DNA from: Bradyrhizobium erythrophlei | GTDB lineage: Bacteria; Pseudomonadota; Alphaproteobacteria; Rhizobiales; Xanthobacteraceae | DNA length: 64,000 nt | NCBI RefSeq assembly: GCF_900129505.1 | Contig: NZ_LT670818.1 | Coordinates: 8,217,001 to 8,281,000 of the forward strand | Reading direction: 5' to 3' | In this document: positions 1 through 8,960 of the stretch, piece after piece | Numbering within the stretch: position 1 is the stretch's first letter | How the letters are laid out: each line of letters opens with the position of its first letter | Notes under the pieces: generated by a model | Database searches by the model: none | Seen by the model: the letters and a program-made list of their open reading frames with translations, nothing else | Told to the model about the DNA's origin: nothing | Made by a program: the position numbers and the translations under genes

Positions 1-460
1 AGGCGCCGGTCTTGCCCAATTGGGTGTCGAGCACGCGATAGAGCCGCGCCGCCTCGTCGCGGTAGCGTTCGATGGCGTAGGGAATCTTCTCCGCCGCATA
101 GAGGGCAAAATGTCCGTGCTGGCCGAGCATGGGGCCCAGCCCCGCCATCTGCCACATCAGCCATTGCATGACCACCGACCGCCCGCGCAGGTCTGCGGGG
201 AGGAAGCGTCCGGTTTTTTCCGCCAGATAGATCAGAATAGCGCCAGTCTCGAACACCGGGAACGGCCTGCCCGCATCGGCAGGCAGCCAGTCCACGATCG
301 CCGGAATCCGGTTGTTCGGGCTGATCGCCAGGAATTCCGGCTTGAATTGTTCCCCGCCCCGGATGTTGATGGGAATGACCTTATAGGGCAGGCCCAGTTC
401 CTCCAGCATGATCGAGATTTTCCAGCCGTTCGGCGTCGGCGCGTAATGGAGGTCGATCAT
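1..460 (-). CDS. Glutathione S-transferase, partial (C-terminus outside window)
   Basis: The minus strand reads from an ATG at 460 to the window edge without a stop, giving about 153 residues. The N-terminus (MIDLHYAPTPNGWKISIMLE) and the following EF-K-E-NGRIP-like segment (ISPNNRIPAIVD) match the thioredoxin-fold domain of Nu/YghU-type glutathione S-transferases. FETGAILIYLAEKTG is the usual glutathione-contact helix, and the alpha-helical domain begins afterwards. These enzymes conjugate or reduce disulfides with glutathione in the cytosol; the substrate cannot be told. GGGGAAGG lies just upstream of the ATG as a ribosome site. It is divergent from the MetE-like gene that starts at 582. 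Confidence 0.85.
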   Translation of the reverse strand, partial: MIDLHYAPTPNGWKISIMLEELGLPYKVIPINIRGGEQFKPEFLAISPNNRIPAIVDWLPADAGRPFPVFETGAILIYLAEKTGRFLPADLRGRSVVMQWLMWQMAGLGPMLGQHGHFALYAAEKIPYAIERYRDEAARLYRVLDTQLGKTGA

Positions 461-581
461 GGCCTTCCCCGGTGGGTCCCTGCCGTGGCCTTGGGTCCGG
501 CCCGGGCGACTTTCGTTGTTCTTGTGGGCCGACCATAAGACATGGCAGACAGACGCTCAATCAAAACCCCGGGAGGCCCTC

Positions 582-1604
582 ATGCTGTTTCCAACCACGA
601 TCGCCGGCTCCCTGCCGAAGCCGGAATGGCTGGCCGAGCCCAACAGACTGTGGGCGCCCTGGAAATCGTCAGGTGACGAGCTGGCGCGGGCCAAGCGCGA
701 CGCCACCCTGCTGGTCCTGAAACTGCAGGAGGATTCCGGCGTCGACATCGTCACCGAGGGCGAGCAGTCGCGCCAGCACTTTGTCCATGGCTTCCTGGAG
801 AAGATCGAAGGCATCGATTTCGCCCACAAGGTCGAAATGGGAATCCGCAAGGACCGCTACAAGGCGATGGTGCCGCAGGTGGTGGCGCCGCTGCGGCTCA
901 AGGGCCGCGTCCACGCCGACGAGGCCCGCGTCGCCCGCACCCACACCACGCGGAAACTGAAATTCACCTTGCCCGGCCCGATGACCATCATCGACACCAT
1001 TGCCGACCAATATTACGGCGACCGCGTCAAGATGGCGTTCGCCTTCGCCGAACTGCTCAACGAGGAAGCAAAAGCCTTGCAGGCGGACGGCGTCGACATG
1101 ATCCAGTTCGACGAGCCCGCCTTCAACGTCTACATGGACGAGGTCTCGGACTGGGGCATCAAGGCGCTGGAGCGCGCCGCCGAAGGCCTGACCTGCGCCA
1201 CCGCGGTGCACATCTGCTACGGCTACGGCATCAAGGCCAATACCGACTGGAAGGAGACGCTCGGCGGCGAGTGGCGGCAATACGAGGATATCTTTCCCGC
1301 GATCGACCGCAGCTCGATCCAGCAGGTCGCGATCGAATGCCGCAATTCCAGGGTGCCGCTGGAGCTGGTCAGCCTGCTCAAGGGCAAGATCGTGCAGGCC
1401 GGCGTGATCGACGTCGCCAGCGACACCGTGGAAACCGCCGAGGACGTGGTCCAGGTGATCGACGCGGTGTCGAAATTCGTGCCGAAGAGCAACATCATCG
1501 CCACCACCAATTGCGGCATGGCGCCGATGCATCGCGATATCGCGGAAGCAAAACTGATGGCGCTCGGCGCCGGCGCGAAGCTGGCGCGGCAGCAGCTCGG
1601 CTGA
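582..1604 (+). CDS. MetE C-terminal-like cobalamin-independent methionine synthase family protein
   Basis: This 340-residue protein begins MLFPTTIAGSLPKP, the typical start of stand-alone MetE catalytic-domain proteins. ATG 582 is chosen because GGGAGG sits 5 bases upstream and homology begins there, although the frame is open further upstream. The zinc/homocysteine ligand pattern is visible: His210-x-Cys212 (VHICYG), Glu252 (AIEC) and Cys311 (TTNCGM). Full MetE is about 750 residues, so the N-terminal folate-binding half is absent. It probably transfers a methyl group to a thiol such as homocysteine, but the methyl donor is uncertain. The next gene overlaps its stop codon. Confidence 0.88.
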   Translation: MLFPTTIAGSLPKPEWLAEPNRLWAPWKSSGDELARAKRDATLLVLKLQEDSGVDIVTEGEQSRQHFVHGFLEKIEGIDFAHKVEMGIRKDRYKAMVPQVVAPLRLKGRVHADEARVARTHTTRKLKFTLPGPMTIIDTIADQYYGDRVKMAFAFAELLNEEAKALQADGVDMIQFDEPAFNVYMDEVSDWGIKALERAAEGLTCATAVHICYGYGIKANTDWKETLGGEWRQYEDIFPAIDRSSIQQVAIECRNSRVPLELVSLLKGKIVQAGVIDVASDTVETAEDVVQVIDAVSKFVPKSNIIATTNCGMAPMHRDIAEAKLMALGAGAKLARQQLG

Positions 1605-1870
1605 TGCCGGTCGCGCCGAAACTCGCGTTCCCGATCATGGTTGCGCTGCTGGCCGCGACGGCGTCGCCGGTGCGCGCCGAGGGCCGCGCCGAGTTCGTGA
1701 GCTGTCAGGCGATGGTCGAACGCACGAAACAGGCGGTCGAGGCAAATACGGGTACAGCCGGCGCCCGGCAGGACGAGGCGGCGCTGCGGCGCTGCCGGCA
1801 AATCGTGATCGACTGGACCTTGCGCGAATCCCGGATGAGCGTCGACGAAAATGGCCGGCCGCTGCGCTAG
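1604..1870 (+). CDS. Small secreted protein, function unknown
   Basis: An 88-residue protein whose ATG overlaps the TGA of the MetE-like gene by one base, implying translational coupling. It has a signal peptide with a hydrophobic stretch (LAFPIMVALLAATASP) and a likely cleavage site after VRA. The mature part has two cysteines (VSCQAM and ALRRCRQ) that could form a disulfide in the periplasm. No known domain is recognised. The overlap and secretory signal make it likely to be real. Confidence 0.6.
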   Translation: MPVAPKLAFPIMVALLAATASPVRAEGRAEFVSCQAMVERTKQAVEANTGTAGARQDEAALRRCRQIVIDWTLRESRMSVDENGRPLR

Positions 1871-1871
1871 G

Positions 1872-2489
1872 TCAACGTTGCTCTGCACTCGCGTGCAGCA
1901 CCGGCCGGTATCCCGCCGATAGCGCCCGAAGTGTCGAGGGTGGTGTCAGCAACAACGCGTCTTGAGGCGTGTTCTGCGCCGCGCGATAGCCGGCGGGCGA
2001 CCACACGAGTGCCCGCCCCCGTACAATCGCAAAACTCTCGCTGCCCTGCTGCAGCATCGCGCCATCGGGCAATTTTGCCATTGGCGTCGGCAGCGGGTGC
2101 AGCTGCTTTGCCCGGCCATCGAGCCGCTCGCGATGCAGCACGGCGTCGATGTCGCGGGCGAGCAGATTTGCGCCGCCATTGCCCTCCTCCCAGGCCGCGC
2201 GAAACCGGTTGGCGTCGCCGCGGCGGCAGTAAAAGCAGGGCCGGTGCCCGGCCGCGAAAGCCGTTGCCTCATCGAGAAAGAACAGCTCGGTCCAGCTGCG
2301 CGTGCCCATCACGTCGCGCCGCCGTCCCCGGAATTCGCACACGCAAGTAAGCCAGGTCTGGCTCGCCCAGCGCCGCGTCAGGGTTTTGGTGGCGGGATCG
2401 TGGATGATGCCGCGGTTGCCGGTGAACATGCCGCGATGCGGCGTGGCGATGATGTCGCCGGTAGGGGTGACGCGGTTTTGCAGCGGCAT
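1872..2489 (-). CDS. Conserved hypothetical protein with Cys-rich motifs
   Basis: A 205-residue protein starting MPLQNRVTPTGDII at ATG 2489. The frame stays open upstream through a palindromic repeat (2518-2596), but that upstream translation (SEAKQS type) is repeat-derived and not credible. It contains CVCEFRGRR and HRPCFYCRRGDANRF, a pair of cysteine clusters that could bind a metal, though neither matches a zinc finger I can name. The family occurs in several bacterial phyla without assigned function. It converges with the small secreted gene, with only one base between the stops. Confidence 0.7.
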   Translation of the reverse strand: MPLQNRVTPTGDIIATPHRGMFTGNRGIIHDPATKTLTRRWASQTWLTCVCEFRGRRRDVMGTRSWTELFFLDEATAFAAGHRPCFYCRRGDANRFRAAWEEGNGGANLLARDIDAVLHRERLDGRAKQLHPLPTPMAKLPDGAMLQQGSESFAIVRGRALVWSPAGYRAAQNTPQDALLLTPPSTLRALSAGYRPVLHASAEQR

Positions 2490-2517
2490 GACGGGACGCC
2501 CGATGAGTCGGCTGGAG

Positions 2518-2596
2518 CCGTCATTGCGAGGAGCGAAGCGACGAAGCAATCCAGCTTGCTGCACGATGGATTGCTTCGCTTCGCTCGCAATGACGG
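2518..2596. repeat. Palindromic intergenic repeat (CGTCATTGCGAG type)
   Basis: The ends CCGTCATTGCGAG (2518-2530) and CTCGCAATGACGG (2584-2596) are a perfect 13-base inverted repeat. The interior carries further complementary GAAGC/GCTTC segments and could fold as a long hairpin. Sequences of this type are dispersed in Bradyrhizobium and related genomes. It lies just upstream of the hypothetical gene ending at 2489 and just past the gpt stop. Confidence 0.8.
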
Positions 2597-2604
2597 CCAA
2601 TACC

Positions 2605-3129
2605 CTATGCCGCGCCGTCGCGGATCGGCGGCTGGAACGACAGCGCGGTATCCCAGGGAAAGAAGATCCAGGTGTCCTGCGACACTTCGGTGATGAAGGT
2701 GTCGACCAGCGGGCGGCCCTTCGGCTTGGCATAGACGGTGGCGAAATGCGCGTCCGGTAGCATGTCGCGCACCAGGCGTGCGGTCTTGCCGGTGTCGACG
2801 AGATCGTCGACGATCAGCAAGCCCCTGCCGGTGCCGGCGCCGAGTTTCGCGGTGTCGGCCGACACGCTCTTCAGAACTTTCAAGTCGCCCTGTTTGGTAT
2901 GATCGTAGCTGGCGATGCAAACGGTATCGATCACGCGCACGCCAAGCTCGCGCGCCACGATCGCCGCTGGCACCAGCCCGCCGCGGGTGATTGCGATCAC
3001 CGCGTGGAACGGGCCGACTTCGTTCAGCCGCCAGGTCAGCGCCCGGCAATCCCGGTGGAACTGGTCCCACGAGACCGGAAAGGCCTTGCCCGCCCGCTCC
3101 TGCGCGCTCAGTTCCGGATGGTCCGCCAT
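2605..3129 (-). CDS. gpt: Xanthine-guanine phosphoribosyltransferase
   Basis: A 174-residue type I phosphoribosyltransferase. The PRPP-binding loop [14 protein letters not shown] is intact, and the N-terminal [17 protein letters not shown] plus C-terminal FFPWDT match Gpt proteins. It salvages guanine, xanthine or hypoxanthine to nucleotides using PRPP, at the inner face of the membrane or in the cytosol. ATG 3129 is preferred to an in-frame TTG just before it. E. coli Gpt has 152 residues, so this one is slightly longer at the N-terminus. It is separated from the thioesterase by 10 bases, so the two may be co-transcribed. Confidence 0.92.
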   Translation of the reverse strand: MADHPELSAQERAGKAFPVSWDQFHRDCRALTWRLNEVGPFHAVIAITRGGLVPAAIVARELGVRVIDTVCIASYDHTKQGDLKVLKSVSADTAKLGAGTGRGLLIVDDLVDTGKTARLVRDMLPDAHFATVYAKPKGRPLVDTFITEVSQDTWIFFPWDTALSFQPPIRDGAA

Positions 3130-3139
3130 CAATCTGCTC

Positions 3140-3559
3140 CTACATCTTTCGGATCACGGCCGTGGCCGTTGCGGCCGCGACGATCTTGTCGTTCTTAAAC
3201 AGTTCGCCGCTGAGCTGGCAAATTTCCTTGCCGCGCAATACCACGCGCCCCTTACCCGCCAATAGCCCCGCCTTGGCCGGCCGGTGAAACTGCACATTGA
3301 GATTTACGGTTGCCGCAAGTTCGCCGACATCCAACGTTGCCAACAGCGCCGGTCCCATGGTGTCGTCCAGCATGGCGGCGAGAAATCCACCCTGCACGTT
3401 ACCGGCCGGGTTGAGGAATTCGGGCTTCGCCTCGAATTTGATTTCGACCGTACCGAGTTCGCCATCGATCTCCGCGAATTTGGTTCCCAACGTCATGGCG
3501 CAGGGCGGCAGCGGCAGCGTGCCGTCAACGACCTTCCAGAAAAAGGAATTCTTGTCCAC
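3140..3559 (-). CDS. PaaI-family hotdog-fold thioesterase
   Basis: A 139-residue single hotdog domain. [20 protein letters not shown] is the characteristic central helix with the catalytic region, followed by [15 protein letters not shown] on the beta-sheet. Members hydrolyse acyl- or aryl-CoA thioesters. The substrate cannot be predicted from context. The gene is directly upstream of gpt on the same strand with a 10-base gap. Confidence 0.85.
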   Translation of the reverse strand: MDKNSFFWKVVDGTLPLPPCAMTLGTKFAEIDGELGTVEIKFEAKPEFLNPAGNVQGGFLAAMLDDTMGPALLATLDVGELAATVNLNVQFHRPAKAGLLAGKGRVVLRGKEICQLSGELFKNDKIVAAATATAVIRKM

Positions 3560-3595
3560 GACGTTGTCCTTTTCTCACCCCCCACGACCTATCCG

Positions 3596-4333
3596 CTAAC
3601 GGACCACGTTCAATCCCGCCAGCATTTCCTTCACCGCATTCATCGCGGCGGCCAGTTTCTCCGGATCGCGCGAACGCACCACGAGGTTGGTGTTCGGCTT
3701 CTGGTCCTCGTCGATGAAGGGGTAGCTGCCGATCACGGTGTCGGGATGGGCGCCTGCGATTTCGCGCAAGGGGCCGCCGATGTCGCCTTCCCGGGCATTG
3801 GCGCGCACGGTGTCCGACAGCATCCGCACCCCCGATTTCAGCTTCGGCGCGACGATGTCCATCATCGCCTGCATGATCGAGGGCACGCCCGCCATGACGA
3901 CGACGTTGCCGATCTTGAAACCGGGCGCCAGGATGGTCGCGCTCTGGATCAGCTCGGCGCCGTCGGGAATCCGCGCCATCCTTAAGCGCGCCTCGTTCAG
4001 GTCCTGCGCGCCCCAGCGCTCGCGGAATCGCGCCACCACCTCCGGATGATGGTCGATGCCGACGCCGAACGCTTTCGCGACGCTATCTGCGGTGATGTCG
4101 TCATGGGTCGGCCCGATGCCGCCAGTGGTAAAGACGTAGTCGTAGCGTTTGCGCAGCGCGTCCAGCGCCGCAACGATATCCGCCTCGTCGTCGGCGACGA
4201 CGCGGACCTCCTTGAGGTCGATCCCGATATTGGTCAGGTATTCGGCGATGAAGCCGATGTTCTTGTCCTTGGTCCGCCCGGACAGGATCTCGTCCCCGAT
4301 CACCAGAATCCCCGCGGTGACGATCTCGCTCAT
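3596..4333 (-). CDS. CinA N-terminal-like molybdopterin-binding domain protein
   Basis: A 245-residue protein starting MSEIVTAGILVIGDEIL at ATG 4333, with AGGAGAGG just upstream; an upstream in-frame extension is ignored. The MoaB/MogA-like fold is shown by IGDEILSGRTKDKN near the N-terminus and the TTGGIGPTHDDIT loop around residue 75. The C-terminal nicotinamide-nucleotide amidase domain of full CinA is absent. Stand-alone versions are often called competence/damage-inducible protein A, but their role (possibly ADP-ribose or NMN metabolism) is not settled. Confidence 0.85.
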   Translation of the reverse strand: MSEIVTAGILVIGDEILSGRTKDKNIGFIAEYLTNIGIDLKEVRVVADDEADIVAALDALRKRYDYVFTTGGIGPTHDDITADSVAKAFGVGIDHHPEVVARFRERWGAQDLNEARLRMARIPDGAELIQSATILAPGFKIGNVVVMAGVPSIMQAMMDIVAPKLKSGVRMLSDTVRANAREGDIGGPLREIAGAHPDTVIGSYPFIDEDQKPNTNLVVRSRDPEKLAAAMNAVKEMLAGLNVVR

Positions 4334-4542
4334 ATCCTCTCCTTGACCTTGCTCAACCCACCCCTTGAAGCCACCGGGCATTGCTAACGTAATAAGCACC
4401 CGGCAGCCGGTTTTTCAGGCAGCCGGAGAACCGATCCGCCCCCAAAAGCCCCCTCCAATGCATATCGCGCTGGCCCGGGCCTTGCTACCATCCCTTTAAG
4501 TCATGCACTGTCCCGCATGGCACGAGAAAACAGTCGGGGTAT

Positions 4543-5961
4543 ATGGCAGTTGCGTTCGATGAAATGAACGGGCCCGGCGGCGACGTCCGCCCGGCCTACC
4601 AGGAGCTCTCCCGCTGGCTCAAGGAGACGCCACCGGACGCCCTGGAATATCGTCGTCAGGAGGCGGAGCTGCTGTTCCGCCGGATTGGCATCACCTTTGC
4701 CGTCTATGGCGACGCCGAGGCCCAGGAGCGGCTAATCCCCTTCGACGTGATCCCCCGCATCATGTCAGGCAAGGAATGGGGGATCCTGGAAAAAGGCCTG
4801 AAACAGCGGGTGCGCGCGCTCAATATGTTCCTGCGCGACATCTATCACGGCCGCGACGTGCTGCGCGCCAATATCATCCCGGACGACCTGATCTTCCAGA
4901 ATCCGGTATTCCGCCCCGAGATGAACGGACAGGAGGTGCCGCACGACGTCTATGTCCACATCGCCGGCATCGACATCGTCCGCGTCGACCCGGAAAACTT
5001 CTACGTCCTGGAGGACAATGCGCGCACGCCCTCGGGCGTGTCCTACATGCTGGAAAACCGCGAAATCATGATGCGGCTGTTTCCGGACCTGTTCGCCCGC
5101 CACCGCGTCGCGCCTGTGGAAAAGTATCCGGACGAGCTGTTGTCGGCGCTGCGGTCGGTGGCCCCGCTCAGCGCCGCGGCCGAGCCGACGGTGGCGCTGA
5201 TGACCCCCGGGGTCTACAATTCCGCCTATTACGAGCATTCTTTCCTGGCCGACAAACTCGGCATCGAGCTGGTCGAGGGCCGCGACCTCATCGTCAAGAA
5301 CGACGAGGTCTTCATGCGCACCACCGAAGGTTTGAAGCGCGTCGACGTCATCTACCGCCGGGTCGACGACGACTTCCTCGACCCCCTCACCTTCCGCCCC
5401 GATTCCGCGCTCGGCGTGCCCGGGCTGATGTCGGCCTACGCGGCCGGCAATATCACCCTGGCCAACGCCGTCGGCACCGGCATCGCCGACGACAAGGCGG
5501 TCTATTCCTACATGCCGGACATCGTGAAATTCTATCTCGGCGAAGAGCCGATCCTCAAGAACGTGCCGACCTGGCGCTGCCGCGAGCCCAAGGATCTCGC
5601 TTACGTGCTCGACAATCTCGGGGAATTGGTGGTCAAGGAAGTGCACGGCTCTGGCGGCTACGGCATGCTGATCGGCCCCGCTGCGACCAAAGCGACCATC
5701 GAGGCATTTCGCGATAAATTAAAGCGCGAGCCTGAGGGTTTTATCGCCCAGCCGACGCTGGCGCTGTCGACCTGTCCGACCTGCGTCCAGAGCGGGCTGG
5801 CGCCGCGCCATGTCGACTTAAGGCCGTTCGTGCTCACGGGGAGCAATCACGTCACCATCGTGCCGGGCGGGCTGACCCGCGTAGCGCTGAAGGAAGGCTC
5901 GCTGGTGGTGAATTCAAGCCAGGGCGGCGGCACCAAGGATACCTGGATACTGGACGAGTAG
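4543..5961 (+). CDS. Circularly permuted ATP-grasp family protein (Anbu-cluster component)
   Basis: A 472-residue protein matching the circularly permuted ATP-grasp type 2 family (older DUF404/DUF407). Diagnostic segments are KEWGILEKGLKQRVRALNMF, DNARTPSGVSYMLENRE, and the ATP-binding VVKEVHGSGGYGMLIGP. ATP-grasp enzymes join carboxylates to amines or thiols, and this branch is predicted to make or tag peptides. The alpha-E gene follows 4 bases after its stop and a transglutaminase is next, the conserved partner set of the Anbu peptidase. The substrate is unknown. Confidence 0.92.
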   Translation: MAVAFDEMNGPGGDVRPAYQELSRWLKETPPDALEYRRQEAELLFRRIGITFAVYGDAEAQERLIPFDVIPRIMSGKEWGILEKGLKQRVRALNMFLRDIYHGRDVLRANIIPDDLIFQNPVFRPEMNGQEVPHDVYVHIAGIDIVRVDPENFYVLEDNARTPSGVSYMLENREIMMRLFPDLFARHRVAPVEKYPDELLSALRSVAPLSAAAEPTVALMTPGVYNSAYYEHSFLADKLGIELVEGRDLIVKNDEVFMRTTEGLKRVDVIYRRVDDDFLDPLTFRPDSALGVPGLMSAYAAGNITLANAVGTGIADDKAVYSYMPDIVKFYLGEEPILKNVPTWRCREPKDLAYVLDNLGELVVKEVHGSGGYGMLIGPAATKATIEAFRDKLKREPEGFIAQPTLALSTCPTCVQSGLAPRHVDLRPFVLTGSNHVTIVPGGLTRVALKEGSLVVNSSQGGGTKDTWILDE

Positions 5962-5965
5962 ACGC

Positions 5966-6910
5966 ATGCTGTCGCGCACCGCCGAAAACCTGTACTGGCT
6001 CGCCCGCTACGTCGAACGCGCGGAATATCTGGCGCGCACCATCGAGGCGACGCTGCGCGTCACCGCACTGCCCAACGCCTATGTCGGCAAGACCAATGAG
6101 TGGGATTCGGCGCTGCTTACCGCGGGCGTCAGCGCCAACTTCTATCAAGTTTACGAAGAGGCCAACGAGCGCAACGTCGTCGACTATCTGTCGTTCGCGC
6201 CGGAAAATCCCTCCTCGATCCGCAACTGCATCGAAAACGCCCGGCTGAATTCGCGCTCGGTGCGCACGGCGCTGACCGGCGAGATGTGGGACACCATCAA
6301 CTCGGCCTGGATCGACCTTCAGGAAATCTGGAGCAAGGGCACCAAAACGCGCGAGGAGCTGACCAAATTCCTGCGCTTCGTGCAGGAAACCTCGCTGCGG
6401 TTCGACGGCTCGGCCTACCGGACCATGCTGCGCAACGACGCCTACTGGTTCTCGCGGCTCGGCGTGCACCTGGAGCGCGCCGACAACACCGCCCGCATCC
6501 TCGACGTCAAATATCACGTGCTGCTGCCCGAAGAGGAGCATGTCGGCGGTCCGCTCGATTATTACCAGTGGACCTCGATCCTGCGCTCGGTCTCGGCGCT
6601 GACCGCCTATCACTGGGTCTACCGGGAAACCCTGAAACCCTGGCTGATCGCCGATCTTCTGATCCTCAACGACTCGCTGCCGCGGTCGCTGGCGAGCTGC
6701 TACGGCAATCTGGTGCGCAACCTCGACCAGATCGGCGTCGCCTATGGCCGCCAGGGCCCTTCCCAGCGCCATGCCCGCGGGGTGCGCAACCGGCTTGAAC
6801 ACAGCCACATGGACGATATCTTCCAGCACGGCGTGCACGAATTCATCCAGGAGTTCATTTCGGATAATTCCCGGCTTGGCGAAATCATCACCAAGCAATA
6901 TCTGATTTGA
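5966..6910 (+). CDS. Alpha-E domain protein (DUF403, Anbu-cluster component)
   Basis: A 314-residue all-helical protein that begins MLSRTAENLYWLARYVERAE, the signature of the alpha-E family. Conserved acidic/arginine patches (RLGVHLERADNTARILDVKYH) recur through the length. It almost always accompanies the permuted ATP-grasp encoded immediately upstream (4-base spacing), so the two are surely co-translated. Its biochemical role is unknown; a scaffold or binding partner for the ATP-grasp product is an inference. Confidence 0.92.
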   Translation: MLSRTAENLYWLARYVERAEYLARTIEATLRVTALPNAYVGKTNEWDSALLTAGVSANFYQVYEEANERNVVDYLSFAPENPSSIRNCIENARLNSRSVRTALTGEMWDTINSAWIDLQEIWSKGTKTREELTKFLRFVQETSLRFDGSAYRTMLRNDAYWFSRLGVHLERADNTARILDVKYHVLLPEEEHVGGPLDYYQWTSILRSVSALTAYHWVYRETLKPWLIADLLILNDSLPRSLASCYGNLVRNLDQIGVAYGRQGPSQRHARGVRNRLEHSHMDDIFQHGVHEFIQEFISDNSRLGEIITKQYLI

Positions 6911-6913
6911 ACA

Positions 6914-7065
6914 CCGTCATGGCCGGGCATAGGCGAGTGGAAGCGACGCCGTCCTTCAGACGGCTATGCCCGGCCATCCACATCTTGCTTGAGGACGATC
7001 GATCAAGAAAGACGTGAATGCCCGGGACATCTAGCGCGAAGACGCGCTTCTGGCCGGGCATGACG
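6914..7065. repeat. Palindromic repeat, family B (CGTCATGGCCGGGCAT)
   Basis: The left end CGTCATGGCCGGGCAT (from 6915) and the right end CTGGCCGGGCATGACG (to 7065) are near-perfect inverted repeats. A second internal pair, TATGCCCGGCCATCC and GAATGCCCGGGACAT, brackets the centre. A related copy lies at 41582-41696, in the reverse order. It fills most of the 201-base gap between alpha-E and transglutaminase, splitting an otherwise compact operon. Confidence 0.75.
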
Positions 7066-7111
7066 ATCTCTCTAGCTCTATGATGTAACAAGACTCCAGC
7101 ACCGGTAACCC

Positions 7112-7951
7112 ATGCGCCTGCGAATTGCCCATACGACAAGCTACCGCTACGAACCGCCGGCCAGCGGCGTTATTCAGACCCTGCGGATGACGCCCGGCAG
7201 CCATGACGGGCAATATGTCGCCGAATGGCAGATCGACGTCTCCACCGATTCCCGCCTGCAGGTGCACCAGGACGCGTTCGGCAATGTCACCCATGTCCTG
7301 ACCGAGGGGACCACCGCCGATCTCACCATCAAGGTCGAAGGCCTGATCGAGACCCACGACACCGGGGGCGTGCTGAGGGGCACCGACGAGCGCTTTCCGC
7401 CGAGCCTGTTCCTGCGCTCGACCTCGCTCACCGAAGTCAATCCGGCGATGGCGAATTTCGCGCGCGATCTGCGCTTGGAGTCCGAAGAGGACGTGCTCGG
7501 ATTCCTGCATGCGCTGATGATGCAGATCAACGAGCACATGACCTTCGACGAGGATCCCACCAACAGCGGTACCTCCGCGGTGGAAGCCTTCGGACTGAAG
7601 CGCGGGGTGTGCCAGGACTATGCGCATATCTTCATCGCCTGCGCGCGAAGCGGCCTGGTGCCGGCGCGCTTCGTGTCCGGCCATTTCCTGCGCTCCGACG
7701 GGATGGCGCATCAGGCGGCCGGCCACGCCTGGGCGGAAGCCTACGTGCCGGATCTCGGCTGGGTCGGCTTCGATCCGGCCAACGGCATCTGCACCACCGA
7801 CGCCCATGCCCGCGTCGCCATCGGCCTGGACTATCTCGGCGCCGCCCCAGTGCGCGGTACCCGCTATGGCGGCGGCATGGAAACGCTGACGGTCGCAGTC
7901 AAGGTCGAACAGGCCGGCGGCCGTCAGGGGCAGTGGCAGAGCCAGTCGTAA
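7112..7951 (+). CDS. Transglutaminase-like cysteine protease family protein (Anbu-cluster component)
   Basis: A 279-residue protein with the bacterial transglutaminase N-terminal domain (MRLRIAHTTSYRYEPPAS) and the catalytic core GVCQDYAHIF (Cys near residue 168), AGHAWAEAYVPDLGW (His) and GFDPANG (Asp). The complete triad implies it is active as a peptidase or amidase. It is the third member of the ATP-grasp, alpha-E, transglutaminase, Anbu set. The normal next gene, Anbu, is displaced to 14736. Confidence 0.92.
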   Translation: MRLRIAHTTSYRYEPPASGVIQTLRMTPGSHDGQYVAEWQIDVSTDSRLQVHQDAFGNVTHVLTEGTTADLTIKVEGLIETHDTGGVLRGTDERFPPSLFLRSTSLTEVNPAMANFARDLRLESEEDVLGFLHALMMQINEHMTFDEDPTNSGTSAVEAFGLKRGVCQDYAHIFIACARSGLVPARFVSGHFLRSDGMAHQAAGHAWAEAYVPDLGWVGFDPANGICTTDAHARVAIGLDYLGAAPVRGTRYGGGMETLTVAVKVEQAGGRQGQWQSQS

Positions 7952-8274
7952 GATAGTCGTTGTACTTCCGGCACACGGATTTTCGCGTCGATGTCGATGT
8001 CTGCTTTCGGGGGTAATACAGACATCCCGTTCTCAAGGCGTCAGGACCGTTTTTGACCCCATCGCGGACATCCGCCGAGAAATATAAGTCCCCGCTACCG
8101 ACGGCGGGTGCAACGGCATTTCGCCAGACCCTTCCGGCATATCGAAACGTTTGGCGAACTGCAGTTCGGCCATGATCTTATCGCCCAATACTCTAAGCGG
8201 GCTGACCCTTGAGCTGCATCAAGCGCAGATCGCTCAATGGGACCATTTAGACGTTCCGGATCGAGGAGGCCAAA
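7952..8274. other. Gene-free stretch with decayed sequence
   Basis: No convincing gene is seen in these 323 bases. They hold TGTCTGCTT at 7999-8007, an oppositely oriented CAGACAT at 8019-8025 and GCGGACAT at 8064-8071. These resemble the degenerate TGTCCGCTT relics found on the other side of the insert (14239 and 14284). The end of the stretch contains a good ribosome site, GAGGAGG, for the gene at 8275. Confidence 0.5.
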
Positions 8275-8532
8275 ATGAAGCTTTCGATCGCTTTATCGGC
8301 GCTGCTGATCACTGGGTTCGTGGCCGCAAGCACTGAACAGGCCAGTGCCGTGGTGTACTGCCAATACGTTGCGTATCCGGCCGGGTGCGTCGTGAGGCCT
8401 GGCGTCGTGCTGCGGCCGCGGCCGGTCGCGCGGGCAGTGGTGACCCCCGGCGTCGGTGCCCGTGGTGTTGGAGTACGGCCTGGAACACCGATGAATCGTG
8501 GCGGTCCGGTTAATCGAGTCGGCAGGCGCTGA
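8275..8532 (+). CDS. Small secreted Val/Arg/Gly/Pro-rich protein
   Basis: An 85-residue protein with a clear signal peptide (MKLSIALSALLITGFVAAS, cleavage near ASA). The mature part has two cysteines (VVYCQYVAYPAGCVV) and then a low-complexity tail rich in Val, Arg, Gly and Pro (RPRPVARAVVTPGVGARG). Similar short exported proteins are frequent in Bradyrhizobium, with no known function. GAGGAGG is placed 6 bases before the ATG, which supports the start. Confidence 0.7.
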   Translation: MKLSIALSALLITGFVAASTEQASAVVYCQYVAYPAGCVVRPGVVLRPRPVARAVVTPGVGARGVGVRPGTPMNRGGPVNRVGRR

Positions 8533-8600
8533 CCGGCCATATTCGGAGCGTTGAGGTCGCGCGCCTTTTCTAAGTCAGAGTTGAAGTCCCCAGGTTCGGC

Positions 8601-8960
8601 CTACCGAAGTCCGAGCAACGAGCGGCGGTAACCGTTCCTGCGGGCTTCGTCCAGGCACACGAAGCTCCCGGTACTGCCCCGGGGGTAGCGTTTCTGCCGT
8701 TTGTGGTAATAGATCTCTTTTCGAAAATCGAGCCAGACTACAGTGTCAACAGGGCAATGTCGCTGCGCCTGAGCTTCGTAGCGAAACGGGCTGGCGTAGC
8801 GGCCGCACTGGTTGCAGAGCCTGCGACGATCAACGCCGTCAGCAAGCTGGGATCGAATAGAAAGCGCGACTTCCGGTGATACCGCAAACTGACATGCCTT
8901 AGATTGAGCTAAGTTGAACCAGTATCGTCCCCTCGTACAAAAGCGACTAACAAATCCCAA
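8601..8960 (-). CDS. Hypothetical protein, possible decayed or short exported protein
   Basis: A 119-residue frame. The C-terminal half (CPVDTVVWLDFRKEIYYHKR followed by GSTGSFVCLDEARRNGYR) resembles a small domain common in rhizobial exported proteins, in which a VVW strand is followed by an IYH motif and a Cys-containing turn. The N-terminal half is unlike a signal peptide and overlaps the end of the AI-2E gene by 52 bases. The true start is therefore probably internal or lost, and the upstream part may be frameshifted. Confidence 0.35.
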   Translation of the reverse strand: MGFVSRFCTRGRYWFNLAQSKACQFAVSPEVALSIRSQLADGVDRRRLCNQCGRYASPFRYEAQAQRHCPVDTVVWLDFRKEIYYHKRQKRYPRGSTGSFVCLDEARRNGYRRSLLGLR

